39,112 nucleotides of DNA from an uncultured Clostridia bacterium. GTDB taxonomy: Bacteria; Bacillota; Clostridia; TANB77; CAG-508. Below the pieces are notes generated by a model. The model made no database searches. It was not told the origin of the DNA and saw only the letters and a list, made by a program, of their open reading frames with translations. The stretch spans positions 1 through 39,112 of the forward strand of contig CAQPRV010000071.1 in the NCBI GenBank assembly GCA_948857205.1, read 5' to 3'. Of the stretch, positions 9,353-18,057 are shown one piece after another; positions within the stretch are counted from its first letter, which is position 1; each line of letters begins with the position of its first letter. A program made the translations under genes and the position numbers.

Positions 9353-9386
9353 TGTAACATATATTTAACAGGATTGTAACATATAT
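9353..9386. repeat. Two direct copies of TGTAACATATAT, 22 bp apart
   Basis: TGTAACATATAT occurs at 9353-9364 and 9375-9386. The 22-bp spacing places both copies on the same face of the helix, just upstream of the rsmD -35 box, as expected for a regulator site. Confidence 0.5.
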
Positions 9387-9538
9387 GCATATTTTCATTG
9401 TTTTTACTTTTGTTTTGACATTACACTACTTTTATTTTGTTTTTTATTCTTTGCATATCTTATCTCTAACTTAGTTATGTTCGCTAAACTAATATATCTA
9501 AATAAAGTTATTATTTTATGAATATTATCTTATAATAT

Positions 9539-9570
9539 AAAAAAGACCATCGTTTTGATAGTCTTCTTTT
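9539..9570 (-). terminator. Intrinsic terminator after divIVA
   Basis: On the minus strand AAGACTATC pairs with GATGGTCTT (one wobble) around an AAAAC loop and is followed by TTTTTA. It lies 14 bp beyond the divIVA stop. Confidence 0.75.
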
Positions 9571-9583
9571 GTATATATGTATC

Positions 9584-10039
9584 TTATGTATCTCCTTTAT
9601 TTACATCTTTTAATAATTCTAATTGAGATATTAGTAGAGATTCCATCTTTGCTTTGTAAATATCAAATTGTTTTTTTACATCTTCTAGTTCTTTTTTCTT
9701 AGTAGCTATTTCGCTATCAAGTTCTGATACTTGTTGTTTTGCCGTTTCTTTAGCTTCATGTACTATTTGCTCTGCTTGTTGTTTTGCTATGTTTTTTACA
9801 TCATCTGCTGTACTTTGTGCAACAACTAATGTACTTTGTAATGTTGATTCTATTGTTTTGTAATGCTCTAAATTTTTTTGTAGTTCTTCAACTTTAACTC
9901 TTAATTCTGTATTTTCTTTGTAGTTTTTAGAATAATCTACTGTTAGTTCATCTAAAAAATCATCAATTTCTTCAACATTATATCCATTCATTAATTGTTT
10001 TGAAAATTTTTTATTTTCTATATCCAATGGTGTTATCAA
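9584..10039 (-). CDS. divIVA: DivIVA-domain cell division protein
   Basis: The 151-residue protein has the canonical DivIVA N-terminus (ITPLDIENKKFSKQLMNGY then EEIDDFLDEL), which binds curved membrane. It is followed by a coiled coil from about residue 35 to the end. DivIVA marks poles and septa and recruits division or sporulation partners. The start follows AAGGAGG. It lies 45 bp after sepF, the usual order of the Gram-positive division cluster, although yggS, ylmG and ylmH are absent here. Confidence 0.9.
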   Translation of the reverse strand: MITPLDIENKKFSKQLMNGYNVEEIDDFLDELTVDYSKNYKENTELRVKVEELQKNLEHYKTIESTLQSTLVVAQSTADDVKNIAKQQAEQIVHEAKETAKQQVSELDSEIATKKKELEDVKKQFDIYKAKMESLLISQLELLKDVNKGDT

Positions 10040-10084
10040 TTTTTTTCCTCCTTACAGCAATTTTCTTAACTAATTCATTCCATA

Positions 10085-10561
10085 CTAATTCATCCCGTTG
10101 TTTTTTAACCAAGAAACAGAAAGTTTATTTCTCATTTCTTCTCTAGCCATTTCATTCGTAATTTCATAGTTTGATGGTGCAACTAAAAATATTGAGTTTG
10201 ATACTTTTTGAATATATCCATCTAATGCATATACTCCACCACTAATAAAGTCTACAATTCTTCTAGCTACATCTTTATTAACATACTCTAAATTAACAAT
10301 TACAGATTTTTTTTCTTTTATGAAAGAACATATTTCATCTGATTGTTCAAATGATGTTGGTTGTGAAATAACCATTCTTATAGAGTTAGTTTGTGCCTGT
10401 TGCATTGGAACTACTTTATTTTTTCTACCAAATATCTTTTTATCTTCTACTTCTTCATCTTCATAATCATCATATTCATATACATTTTCATCTTCATATT
10501 CTTCTGTCTCTTTATCCATGCCAAATAGGTCCCATACTTTGTTCATTAGTGCTCCTGCCAT
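10085..10561 (-). CDS. sepF: Cell division protein SepF
   Basis: SepF bundles FtsZ filaments and tethers them to the membrane at the septum. A short N-terminal amphipathic segment (MNKVWDLFGM) is followed by an acidic Tyr/Glu/Asp-rich linker. The conserved SepF domain runs from about residue 65 to 150, with VNLEYVNKDVARRIVDFISGGVY typical of the family (given here as its two halves, VNLEYVNKDV and ARRIVDFISG). I place the start at 10561 (MAGALMNKVW), because GGGAGG lies 7 nt upstream. An internal ATG (MNKVWDLF), preceded by GGAG, is also plausible. It is followed by divIVA. Confidence 0.9.
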   Translation of the reverse strand: MAGALMNKVWDLFGMDKETEEYEDENVYEYDDYEDEEVEDKKIFGRKNKVVPMQQAQTNSIRMVISQPTSFEQSDEICSFIKEKKSVIVNLEYVNKDVARRIVDFISGGVYALDGYIQKVSNSIFLVAPSNYEITNEMAREEMRNKLSVSWLKNNGMN

Positions 10562-10599
10562 ATAATAACCTCCCAAATCACTTTTGTTTTCTTACAATA

Positions 10600-10628
10600 A
10601 GTATGTACTTTTTTCCTCTTATTGTCAA
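10600..10628 (-). promoter_or_regulatory. Promoter of sepF-divIVA
   Basis: On the minus strand a perfect TTGACA (10628-10623), a 17-bp spacer and CATACT (10605-10600, 4 of 6) lie about 40 bp before the sepF start. It separates sepF transcription from the HlyD-like gene. Confidence 0.6.
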
Positions 10629-10681
10629 CATTTTTTTATAATATTACATTTTTTTAATAAAATTGTAATATTGTTGTAATA

Positions 10682-11941
10682 TTATTTTATTTTTTCTACA
10701 TTTGGATTAACTATTATTTCATCATATAACGAAATCTTTTTGTATTGTGCAATTTCTTCATTAGTCATTCCCTCTTTTTTTAACTCGTCTGTTGTATATG
10801 CTTGAATTATAGAATATTTATCTCCTTGCTTTTTTATTTTAATTAGGATCTTACTTAAATATCCAGCTCTATTTCTAACAACATATTGTTTTCCATTTTC
10901 CTCTATTATAGCATGATTTGGAACTTTTAATCCTGATTCGCTCCACCATATTAAATCAAATGATATCTTCCTATAATTTATTAGTTCTTTTATTTGCTTA
11001 TCTATTTTTAGAAATAAAACTAAATTGTCATCTTGCTCTTTAATTATATTGGTTATTTCAGCTGGTATTTCTGAATTGTTTGAAAGTCTTATTTTTATCC
11101 TTTTTCCTACTTCTGCATATTGTTCATTTTTTGAAGGTATAATTGTTGCAATATAACAACTAAAATTATCTATTACCTTTCCACATTCTTCATTAGTTGC
11201 AACAACTTTCCCTGTTTTTAAATCTAATTTTTCAAAATATTCTTTACTTAGTGTTTCAAAATTGTTAGGTGTTAACACTTCCTCTAATCCATCTACTTTA
11301 TAGGATATTATTCCACTCATTGGTGCCGTAACATATTCTGCTCCACCATTTAAACTATTTTCATATTTTTTTCTTTCTTCAATTAATTGATTTAAATATG
11401 AACCTTTTGGACTTGAATCTCCTGCTATTTTTGATTTCTTTTTTACTAAATTGTCAATTTCTCTTTTATATTCTTCTAACTTTGTTATATCTTTTATTTT
11501 ATTAATATTATATACTTTTTCATCTATTTGATTTTCTATTAATTTCATATCTGATGGAAATGGATTTGTATTACTTTTCATTACTTCTTGTATTTTTGCA
11601 TCTAATTCTGAAACTTTTTGTTTTAAATTTTCTTCATTATTACTATAATATCTAAATATATTTTCATTCTTTGCTACTTTTTCTCCTTCTATTTTTATTT
11701 GTTCCATTCCATTTTTGTAATTCTTACCTTTTACTACTTTTTCATTCCTTATTACATAACCTGTTACTGTTTCTTCATGATATAGTTTTCCTTCTTCTAT
11801 AGTAAATATATTTGTAGGTTGCTTTACTAATAGATACAAAGTATAAAAAACATATATTAATAATAAAAATAGTATAATATATATAATTATTTTTTTTCTA
11901 TCTATTCTGTTTTCTTTTGATATTTGTTTTTTTTCTTCCAT
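10682..11941 (-). CDS. HlyD-like membrane-anchored protein
   Basis: The 419-residue protein has one N-terminal transmembrane helix (about 18-39) and a large extracellular part. A split lipoyl/barrel-sandwich region (EEGKLYHEETVTGYVIRN; AEYVTAPMSGIISYKVDG) flanks a coiled-coil hairpin at about 100-200, the plan of HlyD/RND adaptor proteins. Proteins like this often precede sepF in clostridia. No partner transporter is nearby, so an efflux role is uncertain and an envelope or division role is possible. It starts 1 bp after the miaA stop, which implies translational coupling. Confidence 0.75.
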   Translation of the reverse strand: MEEKKQISKENRIDRKKIIIYIILFLLLIYVFYTLYLLVKQPTNIFTIEEGKLYHEETVTGYVIRNEKVVKGKNYKNGMEQIKIEGEKVAKNENIFRYYSNNEENLKQKVSELDAKIQEVMKSNTNPFPSDMKLIENQIDEKVYNINKIKDITKLEEYKREIDNLVKKKSKIAGDSSPKGSYLNQLIEERKKYENSLNGGAEYVTAPMSGIISYKVDGLEEVLTPNNFETLSKEYFEKLDLKTGKVVATNEECGKVIDNFSCYIATIIPSKNEQYAEVGKRIKIRLSNNSEIPAEITNIIKEQDDNLVLFLKIDKQIKELINYRKISFDLIWWSESGLKVPNHAIIEENGKQYVVRNRAGYLSKILIKIKKQGDKYSIIQAYTTDELKKEGMTNEEIAQYKKISLYDEIIVNPNVEKIK

Positions 11942-11942
11942 T

Positions 11943-12857
11943 TTACTCCTCTAAAATAATTTTTATATTATTTTGTAATTCATTTTCCCCATCAATCCAT
12001 ATAGTTTGTTTGTTTTTTCTAAACCAAGTTAGTTGCCTTTTAGCATATCTTCTTGTTTCCATCTTTATTTTATCAACCATTTCTTCATATGAATTTTCCC
12101 CATTTAAATATTGTACTACTTCTTTATATCCTAATCCTTGCATTGCAGTAGGAAATTCATTATATTTTTTATATATTTGTTCTACCTCTTTTATTAGTCC
12201 TTCTCTAAGCATTATATCAACTCTTTGATTTATTCTTTTATATAGCTTTTCTCTTTCCCAATAAAGTGCATAAACTTTATAATCAAATTCTATTTCATTC
12301 TTTCTTGATGCAATTTCCTGCTCTGTTTTATTTTTCCCTGTTGCTTTGTATATTTCTAATATTCTTATAATTCTTTTTTTATCATTTTGACTAATTTTTT
12401 CTACTGCTATAGGATCTATTTTTTTTGCATCATTATATAATTTTTCTAGTCCTTCTTTATTTGCTATTATTTCTAGTTCTTTCCTATATTGTTCATTAAA
12501 TTTAATATTTGGATATTCTATTTCGTATATTAGACTATCTAAATATAAACCTGTCCCACCAACTATTATTGGAACTTTCTCTTTTTTCAAAATATGTCTA
12601 ATTGCTATCTTAGCCTCTTTCTTATAATCTGCTACACTGAATCTTTCATTTGGTGAAACTATATCTATCATGTAATGCTTAATTCCCTTTTTCTCTTGCT
12701 CTGTTGGTTTTGCAGTTCCTATATTCATTTCTTTATATATTTGCATTGAATCACAAGATACTATCTCTCCATTCACTCTTTTAGCTAGTTCGATTGATAA
12801 AGCTGTCTTTCCAGATGCTGTAGGTCCACATATAACTATTACTTTTGGCTTTGACAT
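11943..12857 (-). CDS. miaA: tRNA dimethylallyltransferase MiaA
   Basis: MiaA transfers a dimethylallyl group to N6 of A37 in tRNAs that read UNN codons. The 304-residue protein shows the P-loop GPTASGKT at 11-18, the family segment DSMQIYKEMNIGTAKP at about 36-51, VGGTGLYLDSL for prenyl and tRNA binding, and a C-terminal R-R-Y-A-K-R-Q-L-T-W-F-R segment. It is full length, follows AAAGGAG and lies 48 bp after mutL, the usual mutL-miaA pairing. Confidence 0.95.
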   Translation of the reverse strand: MSKPKVIVICGPTASGKTALSIELAKRVNGEIVSCDSMQIYKEMNIGTAKPTEQEKKGIKHYMIDIVSPNERFSVADYKKEAKIAIRHILKKEKVPIIVGGTGLYLDSLIYEIEYPNIKFNEQYRKELEIIANKEGLEKLYNDAKKIDPIAVEKISQNDKKRIIRILEIYKATGKNKTEQEIASRKNEIEFDYKVYALYWEREKLYKRINQRVDIMLREGLIKEVEQIYKKYNEFPTAMQGLGYKEVVQYLNGENSYEEMVDKIKMETRRYAKRQLTWFRKNKQTIWIDGENELQNNIKIILEE

Positions 12858-12905
12858 TTTTTCTCCTTTTTTATAAATATAATATTTAAAATTTTTCTAA
12901 TTTAA

Positions 12906-15305
12906 TTATTTTCGAGAGAATTTTCTTTCTATATCATATTTTGTCATCTTTATTGCTGTTGGTCTTCCATGAGGACATGTAAATGGATTTGGTAATCTTA
13001 ACAATTGTTCCATTAAACTTTCAACTTCTTCAGTTGTTAATGCCATATTAGCCTTTACTGCAGCTTTACATGCTACTGTTGCAATAAATTTTTCTTCTTT
13101 CTCCTGTTTTGCTGTTCTTGCTACTGTATTAATTTCATCTAAAGTTTCTAAAAATAATTCTCTTGTGTCTAAATCTAAACAAATTGTTGGAACTCCAGAT
13201 AATTTTATTGTATTTTCTCCAAACTCTTCTAAACTGAATCCTGCTTGTTCAAACATTTTTATATTGTCTTTTGCTATATCCATTTCTTTATGTGATAATG
13301 TTATTACATCTGGCAATAGCAATATTTGCGAATCTTTTGAAGAATCACTATAATAATTTTCTTTTACTTTTTCGTACATTATTCTTTCATGTGCTGCATG
13401 TTGATCTAATATATACATTTCGTCGTTAATTTCTAATATTATATATGTTTTAAATGCTATACCAATAAATTTGTAATTTGGTTTGTTAACTTCTTCTTGA
13501 TCTTCAAATACTGAAATATTGTCTTTTACAATATCTATTGCAGTTTGTTGATTTTGTTCTATTATTACTTCTTCTTTTTCTTGTATTGGCAACGTTCCAA
13601 ATAGTTTTGCATACATTTCATTAAAGTCTTCTGAAACTACTTGTTGATTGTCATTTAAGTTATTCATTTTTTCTTTTATTTCTTCAAATTCCCTTTGAAC
13701 TTCTACATCATCTATTTTTTTTATCTCTGAATCCACATCTTGAGTTTCTTCTTTTTCGGTATCTTTAAGTTGTTCTTTTTCTATAATTTCGTTAGTTTCC
13801 AAATTTTCTTTATTTAAATCTTCTTCATTCGAATTTTCTATCAAACTAGTTTTTTCTTCTTTTATTTCTATTTTTTTATTTTGTATTTTTTCTTCATTAT
13901 CTATTTGTTGATTTTCCTGTTTTGCTTCTTTTTCCTCTAATTTATATTCTTGTTTATTTTCTTCTACTCTATTTATCTCTTTCTTTTGTAAGTCTTCTTC
14001 AAGTTTTTCTTTCATCTGTTTTAATTGTGTTAAAATATCTGCCGTATTTATTGGTTGTCCAATATTTAAATCTGTAGCTTTTTTTATATTATTATTCTTT
14101 TCCCTTTCTTCTGCTATTTGTTCTATTATATTAGTTTTTATTTTACTTTCTTCTTCTGTATATTTTTCTATTTCTTTTTCTTTCTGTTTCCTAAAAGAAA
14201 ATAATCCACCATTTTGTTGTTTATTATTGCCTTCTCTTATTAATCTTAATCTTTCTTCAAAGCTCTGTGCTGTTCTGTCTATTGTTCCATATTTATTTTC
14301 TGTATTTGCTACTAGTTCAGTTTTTAATAAAGTATCTTTTATAGCATGATATATTGATTGAAATATCTTATTTTCTTCTTGAAATCTTACTTCTAATTTT
14401 GCTGGATGTACATTTACATCTACTTTTGCTGGATTTATTTCTATATTTAGTATTACAAATCCAAATTTTCCAATTGGTATTAGACCTTTATATGCTTGTT
14501 CTGTAGCTGATGTTAATGTTTTATCTTTTATATAACGTTTATTTACAAAAAATAATTGGTTTGATCTATTTGACCTTGCAATTTCTGGTTTTCCAATTAT
14601 TCCAGTTATCTTAATATCTTCATATTGATAATCTGTTTCCATTATTCCATTTGCTATATCTTTTCCATAAATACTATATATAGCATCTTTTATTTCTCCT
14701 CTTCCATTTGTTTGTATTATTGTTTTTCCTGTATTTATTAATTTTATAGCTATATTCGGATTTACTAAAGCTATTCTTGTAACTACATCTTCTATGTATC
14801 CTGACTCTGTGTAATCTTTTTTTAAAAATTTATATCTTACTGGAGTATTAAAAAATAAGTTTCTTACTATTATTGAAGTCCCTTTTTGGCATCCTATTTC
14901 TTCTTTATATAATACTTCTCCTGCTTCTACTACTACTTTATATCCTATTTCTTGTGTTTCTGTTTTTGATACTAATTCTACATTTGCAATTGCTGAAATA
15001 CTTGCCAATGCTTCTCCTCTAAACCCCATAGATGTTACTGTATCTAAGTCTTCTGCTTTTCTTATTTTACTTGTTGCATGTCTTTCAAATGCTATCTCTA
15101 AGTCATCTTGAGCTATTCCTTTTCCATTGTCTGTTACTTTTATATATGATATTCCACCATTTTTTATTTCTACTGTTATATTTGTTGCTCCTGCATCTAT
15201 TGAGTTTTCTATCATTTCTTTTATTACTGATGCTGGTCTTTCTATAACTTCTCCAGCTGCTATTTTATTTATTGTTAAATCATCTAATAAAACTATATTT
15301 CCCAT
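12906..15305 (-). CDS. mutL: DNA mismatch repair endonuclease MutL
   Basis: The N-terminal GHKL ATPase (about 1-330) has EMIENSIDAGA, DNGKGI, GFRGEAL and NTPVR. The C-terminal domain has the endonuclease metal motif DQHAAHERIMYE, plus ACKAAVKA and CPHGRPT near the end, so this is a nicking MutL as in most Gram-positives. Between them lies an unusually Glu/Lys/Asn-rich linker of roughly 270 residues. I place the start at 15305 (MGNIVLLDDL), because GGAGG lies 7 nt upstream; a 15-codon extension to 15350 has no such site. MutL couples MutS mismatch recognition to strand removal. Confidence 0.95.
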   Translation of the reverse strand: MGNIVLLDDLTINKIAAGEVIERPASVIKEMIENSIDAGATNITVEIKNGGISYIKVTDNGKGIAQDDLEIAFERHATSKIRKAEDLDTVTSMGFRGEALASISAIANVELVSKTETQEIGYKVVVEAGEVLYKEEIGCQKGTSIIVRNLFFNTPVRYKFLKKDYTESGYIEDVVTRIALVNPNIAIKLINTGKTIIQTNGRGEIKDAIYSIYGKDIANGIMETDYQYEDIKITGIIGKPEIARSNRSNQLFFVNKRYIKDKTLTSATEQAYKGLIPIGKFGFVILNIEINPAKVDVNVHPAKLEVRFQEENKIFQSIYHAIKDTLLKTELVANTENKYGTIDRTAQSFEERLRLIREGNNKQQNGGLFSFRKQKEKEIEKYTEEESKIKTNIIEQIAEEREKNNNIKKATDLNIGQPINTADILTQLKQMKEKLEEDLQKKEINRVEENKQEYKLEEKEAKQENQQIDNEEKIQNKKIEIKEEKTSLIENSNEEDLNKENLETNEIIEKEQLKDTEKEETQDVDSEIKKIDDVEVQREFEEIKEKMNNLNDNQQVVSEDFNEMYAKLFGTLPIQEKEEVIIEQNQQTAIDIVKDNISVFEDQEEVNKPNYKFIGIAFKTYIILEINDEMYILDQHAAHERIMYEKVKENYYSDSSKDSQILLLPDVITLSHKEMDIAKDNIKMFEQAGFSLEEFGENTIKLSGVPTICLDLDTRELFLETLDEINTVARTAKQEKEEKFIATVACKAAVKANMALTTEEVESLMEQLLRLPNPFTCPHGRPTAIKMTKYDIERKFSRK

Positions 15306-15444
15306 TATTTTTCCTCCGTTTTTGTTTTCCTTTGTTTCATATTCTATCATAAAGCATTTTAAAAATCTATAATCTTATAGTAATTGATTAAAAAGAATAA
15401 ATAAGAAAATCAAAGCTCTCCTTTAATTTGTTCTCTCCCAGCTT

Positions 15445-15484
15445 GAGTTTTCAACTGTAAAGAGAAAAAACTCAAATGGCTAGC
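15445..15484. other. Stem-loop in the mutL/secF-like spacer
   Basis: TTGAGTTTTC pairs with GAAAAAACTCAA (small bulge), extended outward by partial CCAG/TGGCT pairing. It lies between the terminator hairpins and mutL. The rest of 15306-15444 holds no gene that I can see. Confidence 0.4.
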
Positions 15485-15492
15485 GATTGTGG

Positions 15493-15559
15493 CTTTTTAT
15501 ACAATAGGGAAGTATGACTTTCCTATTGTATAAAAAAGATGTCCTATTAAATTGGACAC
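15493..15559 (-). terminator. Tandem terminators after the secF-like gene
   Basis: On the minus strand TGTCC and GGACA form a short stem that ends in CTTTTTT, 14 bp after the stop at 15572. The next segment is a 20-bp near-perfect hairpin (15493-15512 with 15518-15538), CTTTTTTATACAATAGGAAAG and its complement (21 and 20 nt arms). The second stem is symmetric and could also act for the opposite strand. Confidence 0.65.
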
Positions 15560-15571
15560 CCCTTTACTTTA

Positions 15572-16231
15572 TTATTTTTCTGTATTATCTTCTTTATTTA
15601 ATTCTAATTCCTTCTCTAAATTATTTGTTACAAACAATAAAGTTAATATATAGACAACGATTGAAATCGGCATAGTTATTCTACTAATTGGTAATCTTGT
15701 AATAGAAATCAAACTAAACAGTACTCCTTGTGCTAAAATTAATGAAACTATTAATTTTAATATTGCTTTTAAACTATTTATTTTAATATATCTAATAGCC
15801 ATATAAACTATTATAATTAAAGTAGCTATTAAATATGGTAATAAATATGGTTTAACAATATCTCTTCCCCTTGTATGCGGAATTGAAAGAATTTTTATAT
15901 TATCTGATTTTAAATCTGTTCCATATTTTTCATTTATTTTTGTAACCAAACTATTTTTTTCTTCGTCTGAAATATCTTTTGCTATAATACTTACAGAATC
16001 TTCAAAGACTTCAACTTTTTGTATTATTACGTTTTTGTTATTTAATACTTCATTTGTAATTTGCTTTATATCAGAAATTTTAAATTCTTTATTTAAATAC
16101 AATTCTACTTTCTTAGTATCTTGATACAATAATTCAAAATTAAATCCAAATATTACTGTAATTATTATTCCAACAATAATAACTATAATACTTGTTAAAA
16201 TAATTATATTTCTTATTTTATTTTCTTTCAT
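15572..16231 (-). CDS. Divergent, shortened SecF-like membrane protein
   Basis: This 219-residue protein has one N-terminal transmembrane helix (about 8-29), a short extracytoplasmic domain with the SecF-like opening GFNFELLYQ, and about four more helices from 125 on. SecF is normally near 300 residues with six spans and a conserved Asp-containing motif in the fourth. Both that motif and the expected C-terminal spans are missing. It follows the SecD-like gene by 11 bp after an AGGAGG site. It may support late steps of protein export, or may be a degenerate relative. The family assignment rests on position and the N-terminal domain. Confidence 0.65.
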   Translation of the reverse strand: MKENKIRNIIILTSIIVIIVGIIITVIFGFNFELLYQDTKKVELYLNKEFKISDIKQITNEVLNNKNVIIQKVEVFEDSVSIIAKDISDEEKNSLVTKINEKYGTDLKSDNIKILSIPHTRGRDIVKPYLLPYLIATLIIIVYMAIRYIKINSLKAILKLIVSLILAQGVLFSLISITRLPISRITMPISIVVYILTLLFVTNNLEKELELNKEDNTEK

Positions 16232-16242
16232 TATTTTACCTC

Positions 16243-17715
16243 CTATTTATTTTCTGCTTTTATTTTTAATAAACTTCCTATTATTGTAAAGTTATAAATT
16301 AATATTAATGATATTCCCCAGAACATTATCATTCCAAAACTGCTTACAGGAATCCACTTCATAAAACAGAAGGTTATAATAGCTATTGCTATTGGAATTA
16401 TTCTAGTTATAAATTCTTTATATATTTCTTTTAATTGTTTATTGATGCTTACATCTTCTGACTCTTTTGTGATTTTATTTAATAACTTGTTTACAAATAG
16501 ATATTCTAAAACTAATATTAATGCAATTCCAAATAATCCTTCTATTGCTATTACAACATTTGCATATCTAATTAATAACATTAGTATTGCTATTAATCCA
16601 ATATATGAAATTGCTCCAATTATTCCATTTGTTTTGTATTTAACACCTAATACTATTACTGCTAAGATAATAACTCCTATTGCTACATATTTAATAATTT
16701 GTAATTGTTCTTGTGTAATATCTGTTTTTATATATTGTTTTTCTTCTATATCATATTTAATTGGCATATTTCCAGTATCTAAAACGGTTGCCATATTTGA
16801 TGCTTGTTGTATATATCCTTGTAATGTATCTGTATCTGTTGATGCTTGTCCTACTGATAGTTGTAATTTTCCAGTTTTCATTGGTTCGTCAAAACTTGTA
16901 GACATTATTTGTTCATCATCAATTTTCATTGTTATTGTTTTTTCTTCTGCTTTATTTTCTTCATTGTTATTTTCTTCTGATGTTTTAGTTGTATCTTCAG
17001 TTGTGTTGTTTTCATCATTTGTTTCATTTGTATTTTCTTCTGTTTTTTCTACTTTAACATATTTGTTGCTTATATCTTCTAGTTTTTTTGCACCTTCTTT
17101 GTTAAATTCTATATTTAAATATACAGATGTTCCAGTATTTGTTGATGATGTAGATGAAGAATTTGATCCATACATTACAGTTGAAAGCTTTATATCACTA
17201 TTATTCATTAGAACTTCTTTTGTTTCTGTATCTATAATTTCAAATTTACCTGTTGTATTTAAATTACTTACTATGTTGTCTGTTCCTTTGTTTTCTGTAG
17301 TTTGAATTACTAAATCACCTGATTGCTCATTTAGCTTAATGTTGAAGTTTTGAACATTTAATTTTTTAAATCTCTTTTCTACTATTTCTTTTGCTTTTTT
17401 ATAATTTTCAGTTGTTAGTATTTCCTCTGGGTTATATGGTGTTTCTTCTTTTGTATAACCCTTTTCTTTTATTTGTTCTTCTGTTAAACTACTACTGTCT
17501 TCGACTTCTTTTCCATTTTCGTCTTTTATTGTTGTTTTATTTGATTTATTTACTTTAAGTCTAATTGTTCTTGTTCCTTTTAAGTCCATTGCATACGAAT
17601 AATCTTTAATTTGATTTTCCATTCTATTTTGTACTTGAGTGTATACTCCTAAAAATGCAATAACTGATATTAATATAATTGCTAATAATATTGTTAATAT
17701 TTTTATTTTTTTCAT
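16243..17715 (-). CDS. secD: Divergent SecD-like protein translocase subunit
   Basis: The 490-residue protein has an N-terminal helix (about 4-26), a P1-like domain (AKEIVEKRFKKLNVQNFNIKL, then LVIQTTENKGTDNIVSNLNT), and a Thr/Asn/Glu-rich insertion near 200-265. SecD family sequences follow (LSVGQASTDTDTLQGYIQQA, TVLDTGNMPIKY). A block of about five helices completes the C-terminus. SecD/F normally use proton motive force to pull exported proteins outward. The Asp-containing span motif (DAN near VLIFERI) is absent; the same place reads VVIAIEGLFGIALILVLEYL. Coupling to the proton gradient may therefore be lost or altered. Confidence 0.8.
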   Translation of the reverse strand: MKKIKILTILLAIILISVIAFLGVYTQVQNRMENQIKDYSYAMDLKGTRTIRLKVNKSNKTTIKDENGKEVEDSSSLTEEQIKEKGYTKEETPYNPEEILTTENYKKAKEIVEKRFKKLNVQNFNIKLNEQSGDLVIQTTENKGTDNIVSNLNTTGKFEIIDTETKEVLMNNSDIKLSTVMYGSNSSSTSSTNTGTSVYLNIEFNKEGAKKLEDISNKYVKVEKTEENTNETNDENNTTEDTTKTSEENNNEENKAEEKTITMKIDDEQIMSTSFDEPMKTGKLQLSVGQASTDTDTLQGYIQQASNMATVLDTGNMPIKYDIEEKQYIKTDITQEQLQIIKYVAIGVIILAVIVLGVKYKTNGIIGAISYIGLIAILMLLIRYANVVIAIEGLFGIALILVLEYLFVNKLLNKITKESEDVSINKQLKEIYKEFITRIIPIAIAIITFCFMKWIPVSSFGMIMFWGISLILIYNFTIIGSLLKIKAENK

Positions 17716-17864
17716 TCTAATTCCTCCATATTTTTGTTTTATATTTTTAATACTAACTTAAATTATACTTTTTATTGTAAGCATTTTTTATGTTCTAAAT
17801 TCATCTTTTTAAATTTTATATTAAAATGGAAAAAATATCAACTGTTTTTTTTAATTAAATATTT

Positions 17865-17906
17865 TTATAAGACAATTACTTTAAAATTTAGGTAATTGTC
17901 TTATAA
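17865..17906. terminator. Perfect 15-bp hairpin, possible bidirectional terminator
   Basis: TTATAAGACAATTAC (17865-17879) and its complement (17892-17906) flank a 12-nt loop, with ATTTTT runs outside. It lies in the 342-bp spacer between the surface-protein operon and secD. The rest of that spacer is A/T-rich and shows no gene. Confidence 0.55.
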
Positions 17907-18057
17907 ATTTTTATTTTTAAATATACTTTAAATTATATAATTATAATTAATTATCATTTAAATTTTAACTAATCACAGAATTGAATAAAGTTTTTATCAT
18001 ATAAATCTAAATGGTAATTATTTTTCCTTGAAATAAAGCATTCTAATTTAGAATAAT

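Noticed and set aside
16442..17305. A long open frame on the plus strand (287 codons) opposite secD
   Set aside because: It is a mirror of the AT-rich secD codons, with no ribosome binding site or recognisable domain; secD on the other strand has clear family motifs.
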